A stretch of DNA of 64,000 nucleotides from Neoceratodus forsteri (GCA_016271365.2 CM057449.1:1565396501-1565460500); one strand, 5' to 3'. Shown: positions 9,926-21,229, numbered from the stretch's first letter. Translations and numbers: made by a program. Notes: generated by a model not told the origin, from the sequence alone.

Positions 9926-11945
9926 GGTGAATATAAGCTTGATCCTTCTCCCCCCCCCACCCCCGCTGGCCCTCCAGCTCTCCCCGGGTCTGTTCCCGAA
10001 CCTGGGTTGCTGGCGTTGCAAGCTGAAATCCATCCTCTGTGCTGGTGGGCTGGCTGTTTTAAATAATTTTTTAATAAAATAAATACATTTTTGTAGCTGT
10101 GGCACATGTGTATATCATTTTTATTGAGAAAGTTCCAATCATATACCATTGTTTAAATGCTGCATTGAACAGCTGTGTCTCCCCGTAACTGACCGAATGT
10201 GTTTCAGAGTGTGAATTTTATTAAAGGCCGTAAAGGTTGTAGTCTGTGCATGGGCAAGGTGATGAGGGTTCTCAAGATTATAAGGTGTCAGTACCTCACC
10301 AGGGGGGCCTGAGAGAGGAAGTCAGATGGCAACTAGACCAGCTTTAAGTGGCAGCCATAATTGTTGACAGGACCTTTATTTTGATCTATGCAAGTAAGTG
10401 GAGCTTGTTCTGAGGGGTTCATGGTTCGTCAGGAATATGGAACAAGAAAAGGGGAGTAGAGTTGAGGCATTAGGCTACTCACTGTGACTATTATTTCACA
10501 GAACAAAAAAGTGGTATTATTGAACAGCCAGGCTGTCTTTGGGGTAAGACCTGGTCACTTTTTTACTGTTTACTAATGTAACATTTCCACTGCAAAGTGT
10601 TAGCCTAAATCTGTCTAGATTGACATACTTGCGTTTACTGTTTAAAACCTTTATTTTATAAGTTTCTCCTAATTGCATTCCCTTGTCTGCTTTAGAATAG
10701 CTCTTGTAAATAACAGCTGTTTAAGATGTAGGTGATTGGGGGGGCATTGTAAAAAGGGTACTCTTCTGGATCTCTGCGGTACCTGTTCTATTGAAGAGAG
10801 ATGCTGTTGTACATAATCAGAGCTAAGTAATGTCTCCTAATACTTGGAAGCAATAAGGTAAAGAATGGTAGACAAGCCCATACTCCACCTGAGCTTCGAG
10901 CAGTCAGCCTTGGCTTGATCTAAGGGGACTAGTGACCAAACTCACAGGTCCAGTTGTCTAGGGCATGCCAACTGTTGAGAGGGGCGACTGTGTGAGCAGG
11001 ACACAAAACAAGGTAAACTAGGGTGGAGGTCTGTGACAAACTGTTGTGAGAAGGGCGCTGGAGTGGTTGCAGACCCACAGTCTGTGACAATAGCACATGC
11101 TCTGAAGAGTGGCACATACGGTATAGCTCGACTGATCTTGGTGGGCTTAGATGCATTACTGTATATTCAATAAACTGTCTAAAGAAATACAAAAGGTTTA
11201 AGGTTGGTAGTATTAAAACTAAATCAGTAGTTGGTAGTGATATTAGGTTTGATTTCCTGAGTGGAGCTCTGTTTGTGCTGTGAGCCGCTGTGCAAAATAA
11301 TGGTAGGAAAGTTCAATTTGAGATCTTCACATCCTTGCGAAATATAAATAGAGCTGGACTTGGTTTCTATTTTGGGGATTTTCATGACTGACAGACACAT
11401 GCCTGTAGAAATGCACTGTGCCCAACCAGATGGATTATAGTGTTGCCAAGGTAACGGACTGGTGCCATAAGTGGAGGTAGCTGCAGAGCTGTCACCTGAA
11501 CATCAAAGAAAGCTTTTAAATCTGGGATTTAACCCATTGCAGAGCAGTGCCTTTTTTCTCTGGCCAGTGGAGTTGTAAAGCACTGATGGTCATCCTGTTC
11601 TGTGTGGCATTTATTAGAATTTGCAGCTTGAAGCCACACTGAAACTGAGAATGAAAAAACTCTGAAAACCCAGCTCCGTTGTCTCTGCTCCAGCTCTACA
11701 TCTCTGATGTCGACCTTGTAATTCACACTAAGCTAAGTGTGCCTAGTTGCCTTCGCTACATGCTAATGCACAATTTTTTAGTTTTTAAAAGTGTCTAAAT
11801 TCAAAGCAGCAATGATTTTGAGACATCTCACTCTAATGCTGACTTATTTACCTAACACAGTTTGTTTTATTTTCGTATGTATCATGTCAGCAGTTTAGGC
11901 TGCAGCACTAGAACAGTATGCATAGGCCTCTATTTGAAGGCAAAT
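9926..11945. other. Unassigned DNA
   Basis: I see a C-rich run at about 9951-9962, AT-rich stretches and scattered polyadenylation-like words, but no recognisable frame, RNA gene or repeat end. The longest frames (9725-10,066; 10,929-11,192; 11,529-11,726) have no domain character. Confidence 0.3.
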
Positions 11946-12401
11946 TATAGTGTATGGTGGAATGCGGTTGTGTATGGAAATCCATACACCACAAAAAGTT
12001 GTTCTGCTGCAGTAGTGACATCCTCACTAACGCAGAATGAATTTTTGTTCTGCGTTAGTGAGGACGTCATAATGCAAGGGACAACAGCAGGTGTTGTGAT
12101 TCGTCACCTGCTGTGTGAGAGTGGCACGCAAGTGTGTTGAGCAGTGGCAATTGTGAATCGAGGGCATCGGCAGAACTGATATAAAAAAGGGAAAAGTGTG
12201 TAAATTTTTTCTGTTTTTCAGAGACCATACACTATATAGAACAATGTATGGTTACCCATACAGTACTTGGCTGTTCTTTCACCTCGTAGAAATAATGCTG
12301 ACTTGAGAGACCTCTCGAGCTTTGCTCTCAAGGTCATCAGTCGGCATTGCATCCGGTCAGTAGAAGAATAGCCTTGTAGTGTATGGTTACCCATACACTA
12401 T
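11946..12401. mobile_element. Foldback element / MITE with palindromic ends
   Basis: Both ends carry ATAGTGTATGG in inverted orientation (11,947-11,957 and about 12,391-12,401). Each end is itself a small hairpin: GTGTATGG/CCATACAC at 11,970-11,989 and 12,379-12,398. A strong internal hairpin has 17-bp arms, starting TCCTCACTAACGCAG, at 12,021-12,037 and 12,048-12,064. A further copy of the end word lies at 12,225-12,251. There is no coding content. A related element with the same opening (TATAGTGTATGGCAGAATG) begins at about 58,800. The family and the mobilising transposase are unknown to me. Confidence 0.65.
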
Positions 12402-12727
12402 CCTAAATGTTCTTCAGAGTGACATTTTGTACTTTATGAGGACCAAGAGCGCATACCTATGCCTCCTGCCAGATAGTAAAAACCTTTATTTTAATACAGG
12501 ATATAACTGTTAGGGTTGAAACGCCCTATTTACAAAGGTGTCTTGTTGCAGAGGAATATTGACAGAGAATTACAAAATATAAATTAATGAAAATAACATA
12601 TACAGATTATAGGAGCTATGCACTACGTAAACCTAATAACACAGATGACAGTAATGGCTAGTGTAAAAATCAGCATAACTGTACAAGATCAGACCTGTGC
12701 AAAGATCCAGATTTGTACACTCATTTT
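12402..12727. other. Unassigned AT-rich DNA
   Basis: Nothing recognisable. This is the pre-insertion flank of the SINE that follows. Confidence 0.3.
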
Positions 12728-13333
12728 AAATTTCAGTAGCTACGGCCCAGTGGCGCTGAGGGTTGAGGCGCTGGACGCCACACCTCGCTCCACGCCGGTG
12801 ACCCGGGTTCGGGAGCGGACTAGGGTCGCTTGGTGGTCGGCCGGGGAGTTAGGGCTTGAGCGTCCTACCTACAGCTTGCCTACCCGGGAGGGTTAAGGCA
12901 TCAGCCCGAACACTTGCCTGACTCCGGCGGAGGCTGGGAGTACTACAAAACCCCAATGTTAGGGGATGGGCTGTAGATACAGCGTGGCGTGGCGCCTTGC
13001 GCCTTGACATCAGGGGTCCTACGCTGTAAGGGGTGGGAGAGAAAAGCGGAAAAATGCCTGCCGTTGCCGGGAAGATGGAGCCTCCGGAGACGTGCCCTCG
13101 ATCTGCCTTCACCCGCCCGATGATCCCTGGACCGACGCAAGTTGAATTGATGGGGTAAGGGGGCTCTGCCCCATCCCCGCTCGGGGGGCAAACCGTAGCT
13201 ACATGGGGTTCCAGAGGGTCATACGGGCAGGGTGAAAGGTGGAGGGATGTCTGCCTTGAGGCTCCTGAAGGGTCGGGTACGGCAGGCAGGGAGGTGGATA
13301 AACAGAATTAAAAAAAAAAAATTTCAGTAGCTA
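12728..13333 (+). mobile_element. tRNA-derived SINE, 576 bp, with 15-bp target-site duplication
   Basis: The 15-bp word AAATTTCAGTAGCTA occurs at 12,728-12,742 and again at 13,319-13,333; its first As merge with the A tail. The insert (12,743-13,318) starts with a tRNA-like head. This has an A-box-like TGGCGCTGAGG at 12,751-12,761 and a B-box-like GGTTCGGGAGC at 12,806-12,816. It is much richer in G+C than the flanks and ends in an A run (13,310-13,321). It has no coding sequence of its own and would depend on LINE machinery. Its length is long for a tRNA SINE (usually 150-400 bp). Minus-strand frames at 12,849-13,191 are probably fortuitous. Confidence 0.85.
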
Positions 13334-14379
13334 AACAATATAAAGGTCACAGTGATTGTGTGATACAAATTCCACATCAGTCTGTTCTGCATTACTTTAG
13401 TGGACCTAGTATGAGCACTCCCATTTACTGTCTGCCTCGTATGGCAAAATCTTGAGCTCCCGCACACTTGGGACTGAACAATGAATATTAAGCTGCGGCA
13501 GGAAATGAAACTTTTTTTTTGTCTATATAGGCTCTCACATTGCTTATTGAGTGACTTCAGGCTAGAATAAGCTTCCCAAGTGAAAGAGAAGACTTCTAGG
13601 ACTGGGTTCAAGACATGGCCCACAGCTCAGTATTCCTTGTACTATTGTGGGAACTGATTTCCAGAGAGTGATGTCTCTGGACCTACCTGATTAATTTCAT
13701 TATAACCGTTGCACCATACACTTTGTAACCACTCTGCTGTTCTCTTGTTATATTTGTACAGTGTGCAGCTGGTTGTTATGCAGTATTTGTGTGTGCGTGT
13801 GTTTTTTATGAAACTATGTACTGTTTTTACCTAATGAAAATGAAATGTCTCTTCCCATAGGAATATTCTGGTGGGGAAAATGTCAAATAAACAAATACAT
13901 TCTTATAACAATATAGAGGGATGCCACAGAATAAAACTAATATTTCTGCAACCACTTTACAAGATGCCTTAGTATCTTGTATTTTTTTTTGGTTGGGGGG
14001 GGGGGGTCCGAATTGACATCTAGCAAAGCTTGGTGCTCCTTTCAGTGGAATACCGAACAAATCCTGGAGCAGCTTTCACAATGCTGATGACATCTCAGTA
14101 GCTATATACAACACTGAAGCAAGAAGTTGAAATCAAAGAGAAACAGTTACATCTTTGTACAAACAGAAGATTTAAAAGCTATAGCAAGTAAACTGAGAGT
14201 GTATAAAAATGAGTGCTGTTGGATGACTCCAAATGTAGTTATTACATATAAGAGGGCTGTACTTTTACAACTTGTGGCTCTTCCACTCATGAGTTACGAT
14301 CCTGCCCCTTGCACTTACAAAGATAAATTGCATATCTTTAGTTAGCCTCTTGCTTAGCCCTTATAAATACAGATCTTGC
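13334..14379. other. Unassigned DNA before DIRS copy 2
   Basis: It contains T-rich and G-rich runs (13,981-14,008) and no recognisable gene. Frames at 13,324-13,623 and 13,827-14,060 have no domain features. Confidence 0.3.
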
Positions 14380-14556
14380 TTTGAGGGGGCTCTTGCAGCA
14401 GGCAACGCTGGTAGGACTGAAGCCGCCAGATGCCAGGATCACACGGAAAATGTCTAGCTGGCAGTCTACAGCAGGGGACCGCCGCCACCGACGTCAGCAC
14501 ACTGACATCCGCCTAACCTATAAAAGGGGCGATCCCGGAAACCTACATCAGTTCTT

Positions 14557-15036
14557 TTGCTGCTGTCAACCTGTGCACTTTGGACCTTCATGGACGCCTG
14601 CTTCAGTCGACTGCCATTTTCTTTGCGTTTTACCTATGATTTATTTTTTTCAGTGTCTTTAACATTGAGTTTCAATGTTTTTCTCCTTTTTTGTTTATGT
14701 CTTCTTGTACAGCTTTGTCTTCCAACCGGCCTACGAAGTGTGCCTACGGCAAGCAGATATCTACCTGCCAAGGATGGCCACTCTTCCTGCCTCCTCTGCT
14801 TAGGCCCCAATCATGACACCGAGGCCTGCAAGCACTGCCAGGACTTTAACCAGGCGTCACAGAGATGCCTCTTGAAGACCCTCCAGCACCACTTGCTGCA
14901 GCAGAAATTAGCCACGATGGAGAATGAGCATCAGGCTAAAAGTTCTGCTACCTCCCCGACCTCTGGGGTTTCGTCGTCTTCTTTCCAGAAGGAGAAGAAG
15001 TCTAGCAGGAAGCACAAGCACCAGGACCGTCCTTGA
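14557..15036 (+). pseudogene. DIRS Gag, N-terminal zinc-finger part
   Basis: This 159-codon open frame has a hydrophobic lead of about 55 residues that probably lies upstream of the true start. It is followed by a small cysteine/histidine cluster, D-G-H-S-S-C-L-L-C-L-G-P-N-H-D and then C-K-H-C (about 14,775-14,840). This is the knuckle-like motif typical of vertebrate DIRS Gag proteins. A Ser/Lys-rich linker ends the frame. Gag continues in other frames at 15,033-15,689 and 15,742-16,788, so frameshifts interrupt it. An intact protein would package element RNA. Confidence 0.65.
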
Positions 15037-15735
15037 TCAGACTCTTGCTCGTGCATAAACTGGCTTCCGCCTCAGGCTCTTCCTTCCACGGGAGGTTGGC
15101 CCCTCTGCCCTCGGTAGCCCTTACTCCCTCTGGGTTGCCAGTGGTTCTGCCGCCTGCCCTCATCTCTGTCATGGGTGGAGGCTCTTTGAGGCAGCGGATG
15201 TCTTCCACTGCCTCACAGCCCCTGATGCTCAGGCCCTTAGTCCCCATGGGTCCTCAGCCAAGTGGCTCGATGAGGGTTGGCTCCTCAGGCAGTGGGTCTT
15301 CGCACTTTACCCCCCCCCCCAGTCAAGGCATTGCCTTCTTCAATACCCGATTCTGGGCTGGCGCCAGCCCTTACAGTCATCGTCTTGAGCAAGTGCTCAC
15401 CTCCTCTTCTACACAGGTGATGCCTCTGCCCCCATGTTGGGGGAGCTCCCTCTCGCAGGCACCAGTCTCTCCTCTGGGACTTGCGTCGGCTCCTGCTCCA
15501 GACCGGCACCAGCCTTCGCCTTTTAGGTGGCTTCGGCTCTCTGACACCCACACCATTGACACTTCAACTGTCTTCGCCTCTGCCCAAGCCTACGCCTCAG
15601 CAGTCGCCTGCTGGACTGACACCAGGGTACCCTATGCCGCATCCCCCACTGATGTACCAGTACCCTCCACCTCATTATCCACCGTATAACCCTTCTCCTC
15701 TGGTGGATTACAGTGCCTTGTTCACAGCCTGGTAG
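15033..15735 (+). pseudogene. DIRS Gag, proline/serine-rich middle part
   Basis: This is low-complexity coding sequence rich in Pro, Ser and Leu, with frames at 15,033-15,689 and 15,481-15,735. It connects the zinc-finger part with the conserved Gag core. The amino-acid composition fits the disordered linker of DIRS Gag. I could not fix the correct frame at each point; a C run at 15,310-15,319 is a likely slip site. Confidence 0.5.
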
Positions 15736-15741
15736 GCCTTT

Positions 15742-16788
15742 ATGAAGGACAAAGACACACCTATGAGACTACCCTCTCCACCCCCCGGGCCCCCTCCTAG
15801 GGACCCAGATTGGGTGGAACCCAGCAACTCCCATACTACAGGGACTTCTAGGGGTCATATTGACGCCTCCCTCCCATGTATGGAGGACTGTCGCCCACTG
15901 ACTCTGGTCCCAGATAATGACTCTTCGGAAGATGATTCCTCCTCCTCCTCAGAGTTGTTGGAAGGCTCCGTGTACTCTTCTGATACTCAGGGGCAATATA
16001 AAGAGACCCTCAAGTCTCCCCAGGAAGATTCCTCTTTCATGGATGTGATGCTCCATATCCAATCCCTCACTGGATGGGATACTGAGGAACTTGACCTGGA
16101 ACACCGTCACCTGGCAGTTTACTTGTGCAACACGGAAACCCTTCCTTTAGTGGTCCCCCCCTTGATCGAGGCATATGATGATGTTACCAAGGTGACGTGG
16201 AATCAACCTTCTTCCACCCCAGCCTTGGCAAAGAAAGCAGGCCACCTCTATCACACGTCAGTGGGCAAGCCTTTCTATGGTGAACAACCTATGGGCAATT
16301 CAGTGGTCATGAACGCTGCCCACAACCATACTAAGAAGCCCAAACATTTAAGCACCCACCCCACAGACAAGGAATCCTGCCAGCTGGACCAGTTGGGCAA
16401 GTGGGTATACTGTTCTGCTACACTGGCCATTTGGACTCAGAACTATTTAGCCCATATGGTGCAGTACCAGACTGCCATTTGGGATCAGGCGAGGGATTTG
16501 GTGGCAGCCCTTCCCGATGACTCTGCCAAGACACAGTTAGCCCAGTGTCTTAAGTTGGGGTCTGACATAGGCACTCATGTACTCAGAGCAGCCTATGACA
16601 CTGTTGATGCTGCCAGACATTGGGTGGCAGCAGGAGTTTGCATTCGCTGCCATTCCTGGCTAAGGGTGTCCAGGTTTTCGCCGGATGTTCAGGCCAAGAT
16701 CATGAATGCCCCTTTTCGGGGCTCAGTCTTATTTGGGGGAAATGCCCAGGTATCATCTTCCGCCTCCAGGAATCAGGTAAGGCCCTGA
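15742..16788 (+). pseudogene. DIRS Gag, conserved C-terminal core
   Basis: This is the longest open frame in the window, 348 codons, and it ends at a stop at 16,786-16,788. After a Pro-rich and acidic serine-rich first third it contains the DIRS Gag core. Recognisable words are A-K-K-A-G-H-L-Y, Y-G-E-Q-P, S-V-V-M-N-A-A, then K-H-L-S-T-H-P and S-A-T-L-A-I. A later block reads H-S-W-L-R-V, F-S-P-D-V-Q-A-K-I, then P-F-R-G and L-F-G-G. These are hallmark words of Gag from DIRS elements of turtles, amphibians and fish. Conservation of this frame suggests copy 2 is less decayed than copy 1. The start codon is not certain. Confidence 0.8.
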
Positions 16789-16899
16789 GGTTGATGCACT
16801 CCATGTACCACTCCCAGCCATGGTCCTCCCATAGCCAGCCCTTTCACCGGTCCTCCCAGCAGCCTTCCAAGGGCCAGCAGTTGAAGGGACCCTTTAAAT

Positions 16900-17160
16900 G
16901 CAATGCAACCACCTCACCTTCTGGAGCAACTGCCCATAGGGCCCCCAGAGCCCCCTCAGCTGCTCTGCCCACCCCCAGGTCCACTGCCTGACTCCATGCC
17001 TAACCCCCCCCCGCAGCAGAGAGCAGAACTCTTGGGGGAGGTGGTTGGGGGTCAATTCTCCCTGTACCTAGACGGGTGGCACTTTGTAACTTCAGATCAA
17101 TGGGTACTTCAGATCATCGAGCGGGGTCACACACTTGAGTTTCTGGAAACCCCCCAGTAA
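16900..17160 (+). pseudogene. DIRS reverse transcriptase, N-terminal segment
   Basis: The end of this frame carries the entry to the DIRS RT: L-Y-L-D-G-W, then S-D-Q-W-V-L-Q-I-I-E-R-G, and E-F. This is the family pattern preceding the RT fingers. It is cut off by a minus-strand CR1 3' end starting near 17,190, after which RT resumes at about 17,640 in a different frame. Confidence 0.7.
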
Positions 17161-17185
17161 AGCCCTCCCATTACCTGCAAGCCCA

Positions 17186-17620
17186 CATCATAGGTTCATA
17201 GGTAATTTCAAGCCAATTAGACTTGCGTCCATAGAGCTTGCCTTTATTTTATGTATTTGAACATTAATCTATCATGTCTTTTATTTACCAAGAAGATACT
17301 TGTCTAATCTAGATTTAAAAATATCCATATTAGTACTGGCTACCACTTCTGCTGGTAAAGAGTTCCAGCTAGGAACCACTCTCTGGCTAAACCAATGCTT
17401 TCTCGGAAGAGTATGCCATTTTTGAATTGTTAATTGAAACTGATGTCCCCTGGGTTCATATTTTGATTTTTTGGGGGTCAACCGTAGGTCGGTTAATAGA
17501 GCATCATTTTGTAAGCACTTAAATAACACAAAATAATCTCCCCTAGTTATTCTATGCTGCAGAGTAAACAAGTCTAGCTCCTTTAACCTTTCAGAGTATG
17601 ACATGTCTCCTAATCCTTTG
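17186..17620 (-). mobile_element. CR1-type LINE 3' end inside DIRS copy 2
   Basis: On the minus strand a 107-codon frame (17,604-17,281) reads as the CR1 C-terminal region: S-E-R-L-K-E-L-D-L-F, then I-T-R-G-D, then W-N-S-L-P-A-E-V-V and a final L-D-K-Y-L. The element tail (CATAGGTTCATAGG, read on +) lies at about 17,190-17,205. The element is 5'-truncated. It splits the DIRS RT between its N-terminal segment and the palm, so it is younger than DIRS copy 2. Confidence 0.8.
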
Positions 17621-17639
17621 ATAGGTCCAGGCTGAGATT

Positions 17640-18470
17640 CAGGCAGTCCTTCACCAAAGGGCCATAGAACCCCCCCAGGTCAAAGGGGAAAGGGATTCTA
17701 CTCCCACTTCTTTCTAGTCCCCGGCAAAATGTGGGACCTGCAATCGATCCTGGATTTAAGCTGCCTGAACCTCTAAACAGAGTACAAGTGCTTCACGATG
17801 GTGACTCTTTAGGGACTGTTACCCCTCGTTCACCAGGGGACTGGCTCTGTTCCTTAGATATGCAGGATGCCTATCTCCATATCCTGGTTTTCCCAGCCCA
17901 CCAGCACTGCCTCTATTTCTGCTTTTATGGGGAACACTTCCAGTTCTGGGCTCTCCCTTTTGGCCTTTCCTCGGCACCTCAAGTCTTTACCAAGTGCCTA
18001 GCAGTGGTGGTAGCAGCTTTGTGGAGACAGAGATTTTATGCTTTCCCTTATCTGGATGATTTGCTGCTGACATCCCCCTCCAGGAATTGCTTGCTACAGA
18101 CTCTGATAGGCACTTTTCAGCTCTTCCAGCTCTTGGGGATAACTATCAACCTGTTAAAGTCTTGTCTCTCCCCAAGCAAATGCCTCCTATATATAGGAGC
18201 AGTCTTGGACTCATCCCGGGGTAAGGCTTTCCTTCCGGAGTATAGGGCAGAATGCTTGAGAGCGCAGGCCTGGCTGGTCTCACAGGCTCTGGCCAGAGCG
18301 TTTCTTTGTCTACTGGGGCACATGTTGCCTGTCATAACCACGGTTTCCCTGGCCCACCTGCATATGGGAGTTTCCCAGTGGACCCTTCAGGCCCAATGGG
18401 ACCAATGCACTGACAGTTTGGAACAGCCAGTGCTGGTTTCTGACCCAGTGAGACAGAGCTTGAAGTAGTG
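17640..18470 (+). pseudogene. DIRS reverse transcriptase, palm and thumb (copy 2)
   Basis: A 245-codon open frame starts at 17,731. It shows a D-W-L-C-S-L-D-M-Q-D-A-Y block (motif A with catalytic Asp), then H-F-Q-F-W-A-L-P-F-G-L-S-S-A-P, and the catalytic Y-L-D-D at 18,049-18,060. The C-terminal region has L-G-I-T-I-N and C-L-Y-I-G-A. Upstream, at about 17,640-17,730, the same protein is read in another frame, so there is one frameshift before this ORF. Motifs A and C look intact here, unlike copy 1. It works with the following RNase H on the element RNA. Confidence 0.85.
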
Positions 18471-18519
18471 ACAGAGCCCCGCCAACCTCCTGATAGGGGT
18501 TCCTTTCTGCTGGGTATCC

Positions 18520-18900
18520 CCTCAACAGAAGTTAACCATGGATGCTTCGGGTCTGGGTTGAGGAGCTCACCTAGGAGACCGCCAGATCTAGGGAATTTGG
18601 TCCGAGTTGGAACAGCATCTCCACATCAACGTGCCGGAGATGTGGGCAGTTCTTTATGCTCTGCAGGCCTTCTAGACCCATATCCTTCCAGGCCCACTAC
18701 TGGTGCAGACAGACAACGTCTGTAGTCTTTTACATCAACAAACAGGGGGGTACTGACTCTTACCCCCTTTGTCAGGAAGCCATGAGAGTCTGGTACTGGG
18801 CCATCAAGCATGGCCTGAAACTCTCAGCTGTCCACGTTCCAGGCATCCAGAATGCCTTGGTCGACAGTCTAAGCTGATCCAAGTCAGGGGCACACAAGTG
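18520..18900 (+). pseudogene. DIRS RNase H domain (copy 2)
   Basis: After the RT stop, the RNase H reads through several frames (18,468-18,725; 18,656-18,877). The most conserved part is Y-I-N-K-Q-G-G, then A-M-R-V-W-Y-W, then H-G-L-K-L-S-A-V-H-V-P-G and N-A-L-V-D-S-L-S. This is the DIRS RNase H tail. The earlier catalytic part around 18,530 is frameshifted. The recombinase follows directly. Confidence 0.7.
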
Positions 18901-19800
18901 GGAACTCCTGTCCTCGGTGGTTGAAGATCTCTTCAACAGGTGAGGATGCCTAGAGTTGGACCTTTTCGTGTCCTCAGTCAGCGCAAAACTGCCGCATTTC
19001 TGCTTGCTCAGTCCAGGGCCTGGAGTTTTCTGGCACGATGCGTTGTTCCTCTCCTGGAAAGGGAGGTTCCTGCATGCCTTCCCTCTCTTCCCGCTACTGC
19101 AGAGGGTTCTCCTCATGCTTTAGTCAGAGGGGTTGGAGATAATTCTCATAGTGCCCTACTGGCTGTATCAGATTTGGTTCCCTCTACTTCAGCAGCGGAC
19201 AGTGGAAAATTCCAGTTCCCTAGCCCCTGTGCACTGGCTAGCTGTCCCAGGAACAGGGCACCCTGGTCCACCCAGACCTCAAATCTCTGCATCTCCATGC
19301 GTAGCTCCTACAGCATTAGCTATCACCTTCTTTGGGGTTTCTTCCAGGGTCGCTGATTTCCTGGTGGCTGCCAGGAAACCTCTCCACAAGAGCCACCTAC
19401 GCCATGAAGTGGTAGCGCTTCTCCATCTGGGCTACAGTTTGCCACTTGGACCCTATCACCTGCCTGGTGAGCCTGATTATGGAGTACCTCCTCTCCCTTC
19501 AGACTACGGTCTGGAGTACTTTTTGTTAAAGGTGCATCTTTTTGCTATCTCTGCGTACAATGCACCTATAGAAGGCAAGGCTGTTGCCCAATTGGACATT
19601 TCCCACACATTTTTGCAAGGCATTCTTCATTTAAAACCTCCCATTCGGGACCCTGTCTCACCTTGGAATTTTATTTTTATTTTGGAAAAGCTCACTCTGC
19701 CTCCCTTTGAGCTGGCCGTGAGTTGCAAGCTGCACTTTCTGTCATGGAAAGCATTGTTTTTAGTTGGTTATACTTCTGATTGAAGAATTTCCGAGCTTCA
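18901..19800 (+). pseudogene. DIRS tyrosine recombinase, N-terminal/central part (copy 2)
   Basis: The frames at 18,940-19,356 and 19,133-19,783 together resemble copy 1 at 2886-3790. Shared words include A-W-S-F-L-A, P-L-L-E-R-E, the V-H-L-F-A-I-S-A-Y block, F-L-Q-G, L-K-P-P-I-R and I-L-E-K-L. The frame ends at 19,783 and the expected catalytic region does not follow. The sequence after 19,800 is not recognisably DIRS, so this copy cannot encode an active recombinase. Confidence 0.75.
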
Positions 19801-20055
19801 GGCACGGAACAAGGATGGGTTAGGGAGCTTGTGTGAAGTGTGAGGACTGATTTCCAAATTTGGCATTCTTTGTCAGTTTCAATCTGTTTCAGTAGTCTTA
19901 CTGTTACTCTTGAGTCTTTACCATGTATTCTGTCCCGCCCACCACTGTCATTCCAAAACTGGGCACCCCACTGGAAACAGCAACTACAAAAACTAAGTAA
20001 CAGTCATGTTGCTGGAATGCTCACACACAGTGTGGTGAGCTGCTTTTGTTTGGTT
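19801..20055. other. Unassigned DNA after DIRS copy 2
   Basis: No recognised features; this is the junction between the truncated DIRS and the dispersed repeat that follows. Confidence 0.3.
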
Positions 20056-20242
20056 AGTACAGAAAGTGGGGATCACAACGCAGGAGAAACAAGAAACGCT
20101 GATTGTGATTGTAAGTTTATTTACTTTTAGCCTTTTATGAAATGAGCAGGATAAACCATTATACTTTTTGCCATACCTCCCTCGAGTCATCCGACTCTAT
20201 TTCAGTACTGTAGTACCCCAACACTGTTACCGCTCAGTCCTG
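20056..20242 (+). repeat. Dispersed repeat, inverted copy at 24.5 kb
   Basis: About 185 bp here is the reverse complement of 24,508-24,692 with only scattered differences. Shared words run from GTGGGGATCACAAC at one end to CCGCTCAGTCCTG at the other, via TACTTTTTGCCATACCTC. At 24.5 kb it forms the centre of an insertion with 17-bp inverted ends, so this is probably part of the same element. No coding content is seen. Confidence 0.75.
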
Positions 20243-21229
20243 TTTCCATCACTGTTATTATCAGACTGTTTAGAAGCTGCTGCTACAAATTGGGGGCAGC
20301 TTTTATTAGTAATTTATTTTTACCTGCGGCTTCTAAACGGGGGCGGCTTCAAAACGGTGAAATACGGTATGTGTAGGTTCAAAATGTTCACTGTAGCATG
20401 CACAGCTGCTTTAACTAGTGGCGATAAAGGACGGCCTAGATGGTTTCCTTTCTGTATTTTGATTCAGCAAAAATATACCTGAAGATAACAGCTTTATGAT
20501 TTGAATACAGTGTAGCTATCCATATAATAAAGTTTGGATCAAACCCAATCTCCTGAAATGCGCCAGTTACAGTAAATAGTTAAATATTACTATCTCAATC
20601 AGTTACACCAAGGAGTGGAAAATGATTTTATTTATTAATTGTATTATTTGTTTATTAATTTATTAAATAATTTTGTTAACTGGGTAGGTCCACTGAGACA
20701 TAACTGTCTCTATTTCAGGGGCAACCCAGAATTAATTATCTATAACAGGTAGAAAATTATCCTTGTCAAGAGTACATTGTCAGAACAGGTTAGACAGGAC
20801 ACAGTCAAAGTACAAAGTTTTGAGACAATACATTTGGCTAAGCAAGGAGATAAACCAGCTACTGGTTCACTAGGCTTTAAACCAAAATTGGACCACTTCA
20901 AACTAAAATGATCCTGGTAGTGAAAGTGTAAATGGTCTGCTTTACTTTGCTAGTGGTGAAAGGCAGAATAAGAGTAACCAGCAGTATTCCTTTCCCCAAG
21001 GGGTTCATATTCCATTCCAGTGGGTTCAGGCCTTAATTTAAGTGCTGGCATTTTCAGACTTCCATAATTTGCCTAATATAGCACATAGTATTGCAATTAA
21101 AGGGTACTTGGGGTCCATCTTGTCTGCTCCTCCTGCTGAATGGCAGTGACTAGACCAAATTTGAGTATGGAAACACAGCCACACTTAACAGCTGGAATGT
21201 TTCCCCTGCTTATGCAGTGTAATCAGGCC
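20243..21229. other. Unassigned DNA with an LINE-tail-like segment
   Basis: At about 20,625-20,770 an AT-rich run leads into a stretch (ACTGGGTAGGTCCACTGAGA, then CAGGGGCAACCC) that matches 27,340-27,420. Both look like minus-strand 3' ends of one LINE-like family. The rest (20,243-20,620 and 20,770-21,229) shows nothing I can name. Confidence 0.4.

Larger units (their letters stand above)
14380..19800 (+). mobile_element. DIRS-type retrotransposon, copy 2 (3'-truncated)
   Basis: Order seen: a leader with a TATAAAAGG word at about 14,518, then gag (about 14,557-16,790), RT (about 16,980-18,470, split by a CR1 3' end), RNase H (about 18,520-18,880) and the N-terminal and central tyrosine recombinase (about 18,900-19,783). 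The recombinase stops before its catalytic HxxR and Y, so the 3' end is missing. Copy 1 at 1.6-7.7 kb has the opposite loss. No 5' inverted terminal repeat was recognised, and the true left end is uncertain. Confidence 0.8.

Noticed and set aside
12849..13191. Minus-strand frames in the long SINE
   Set aside because: They lie entirely within the GC-rich SINE and have no domain character.
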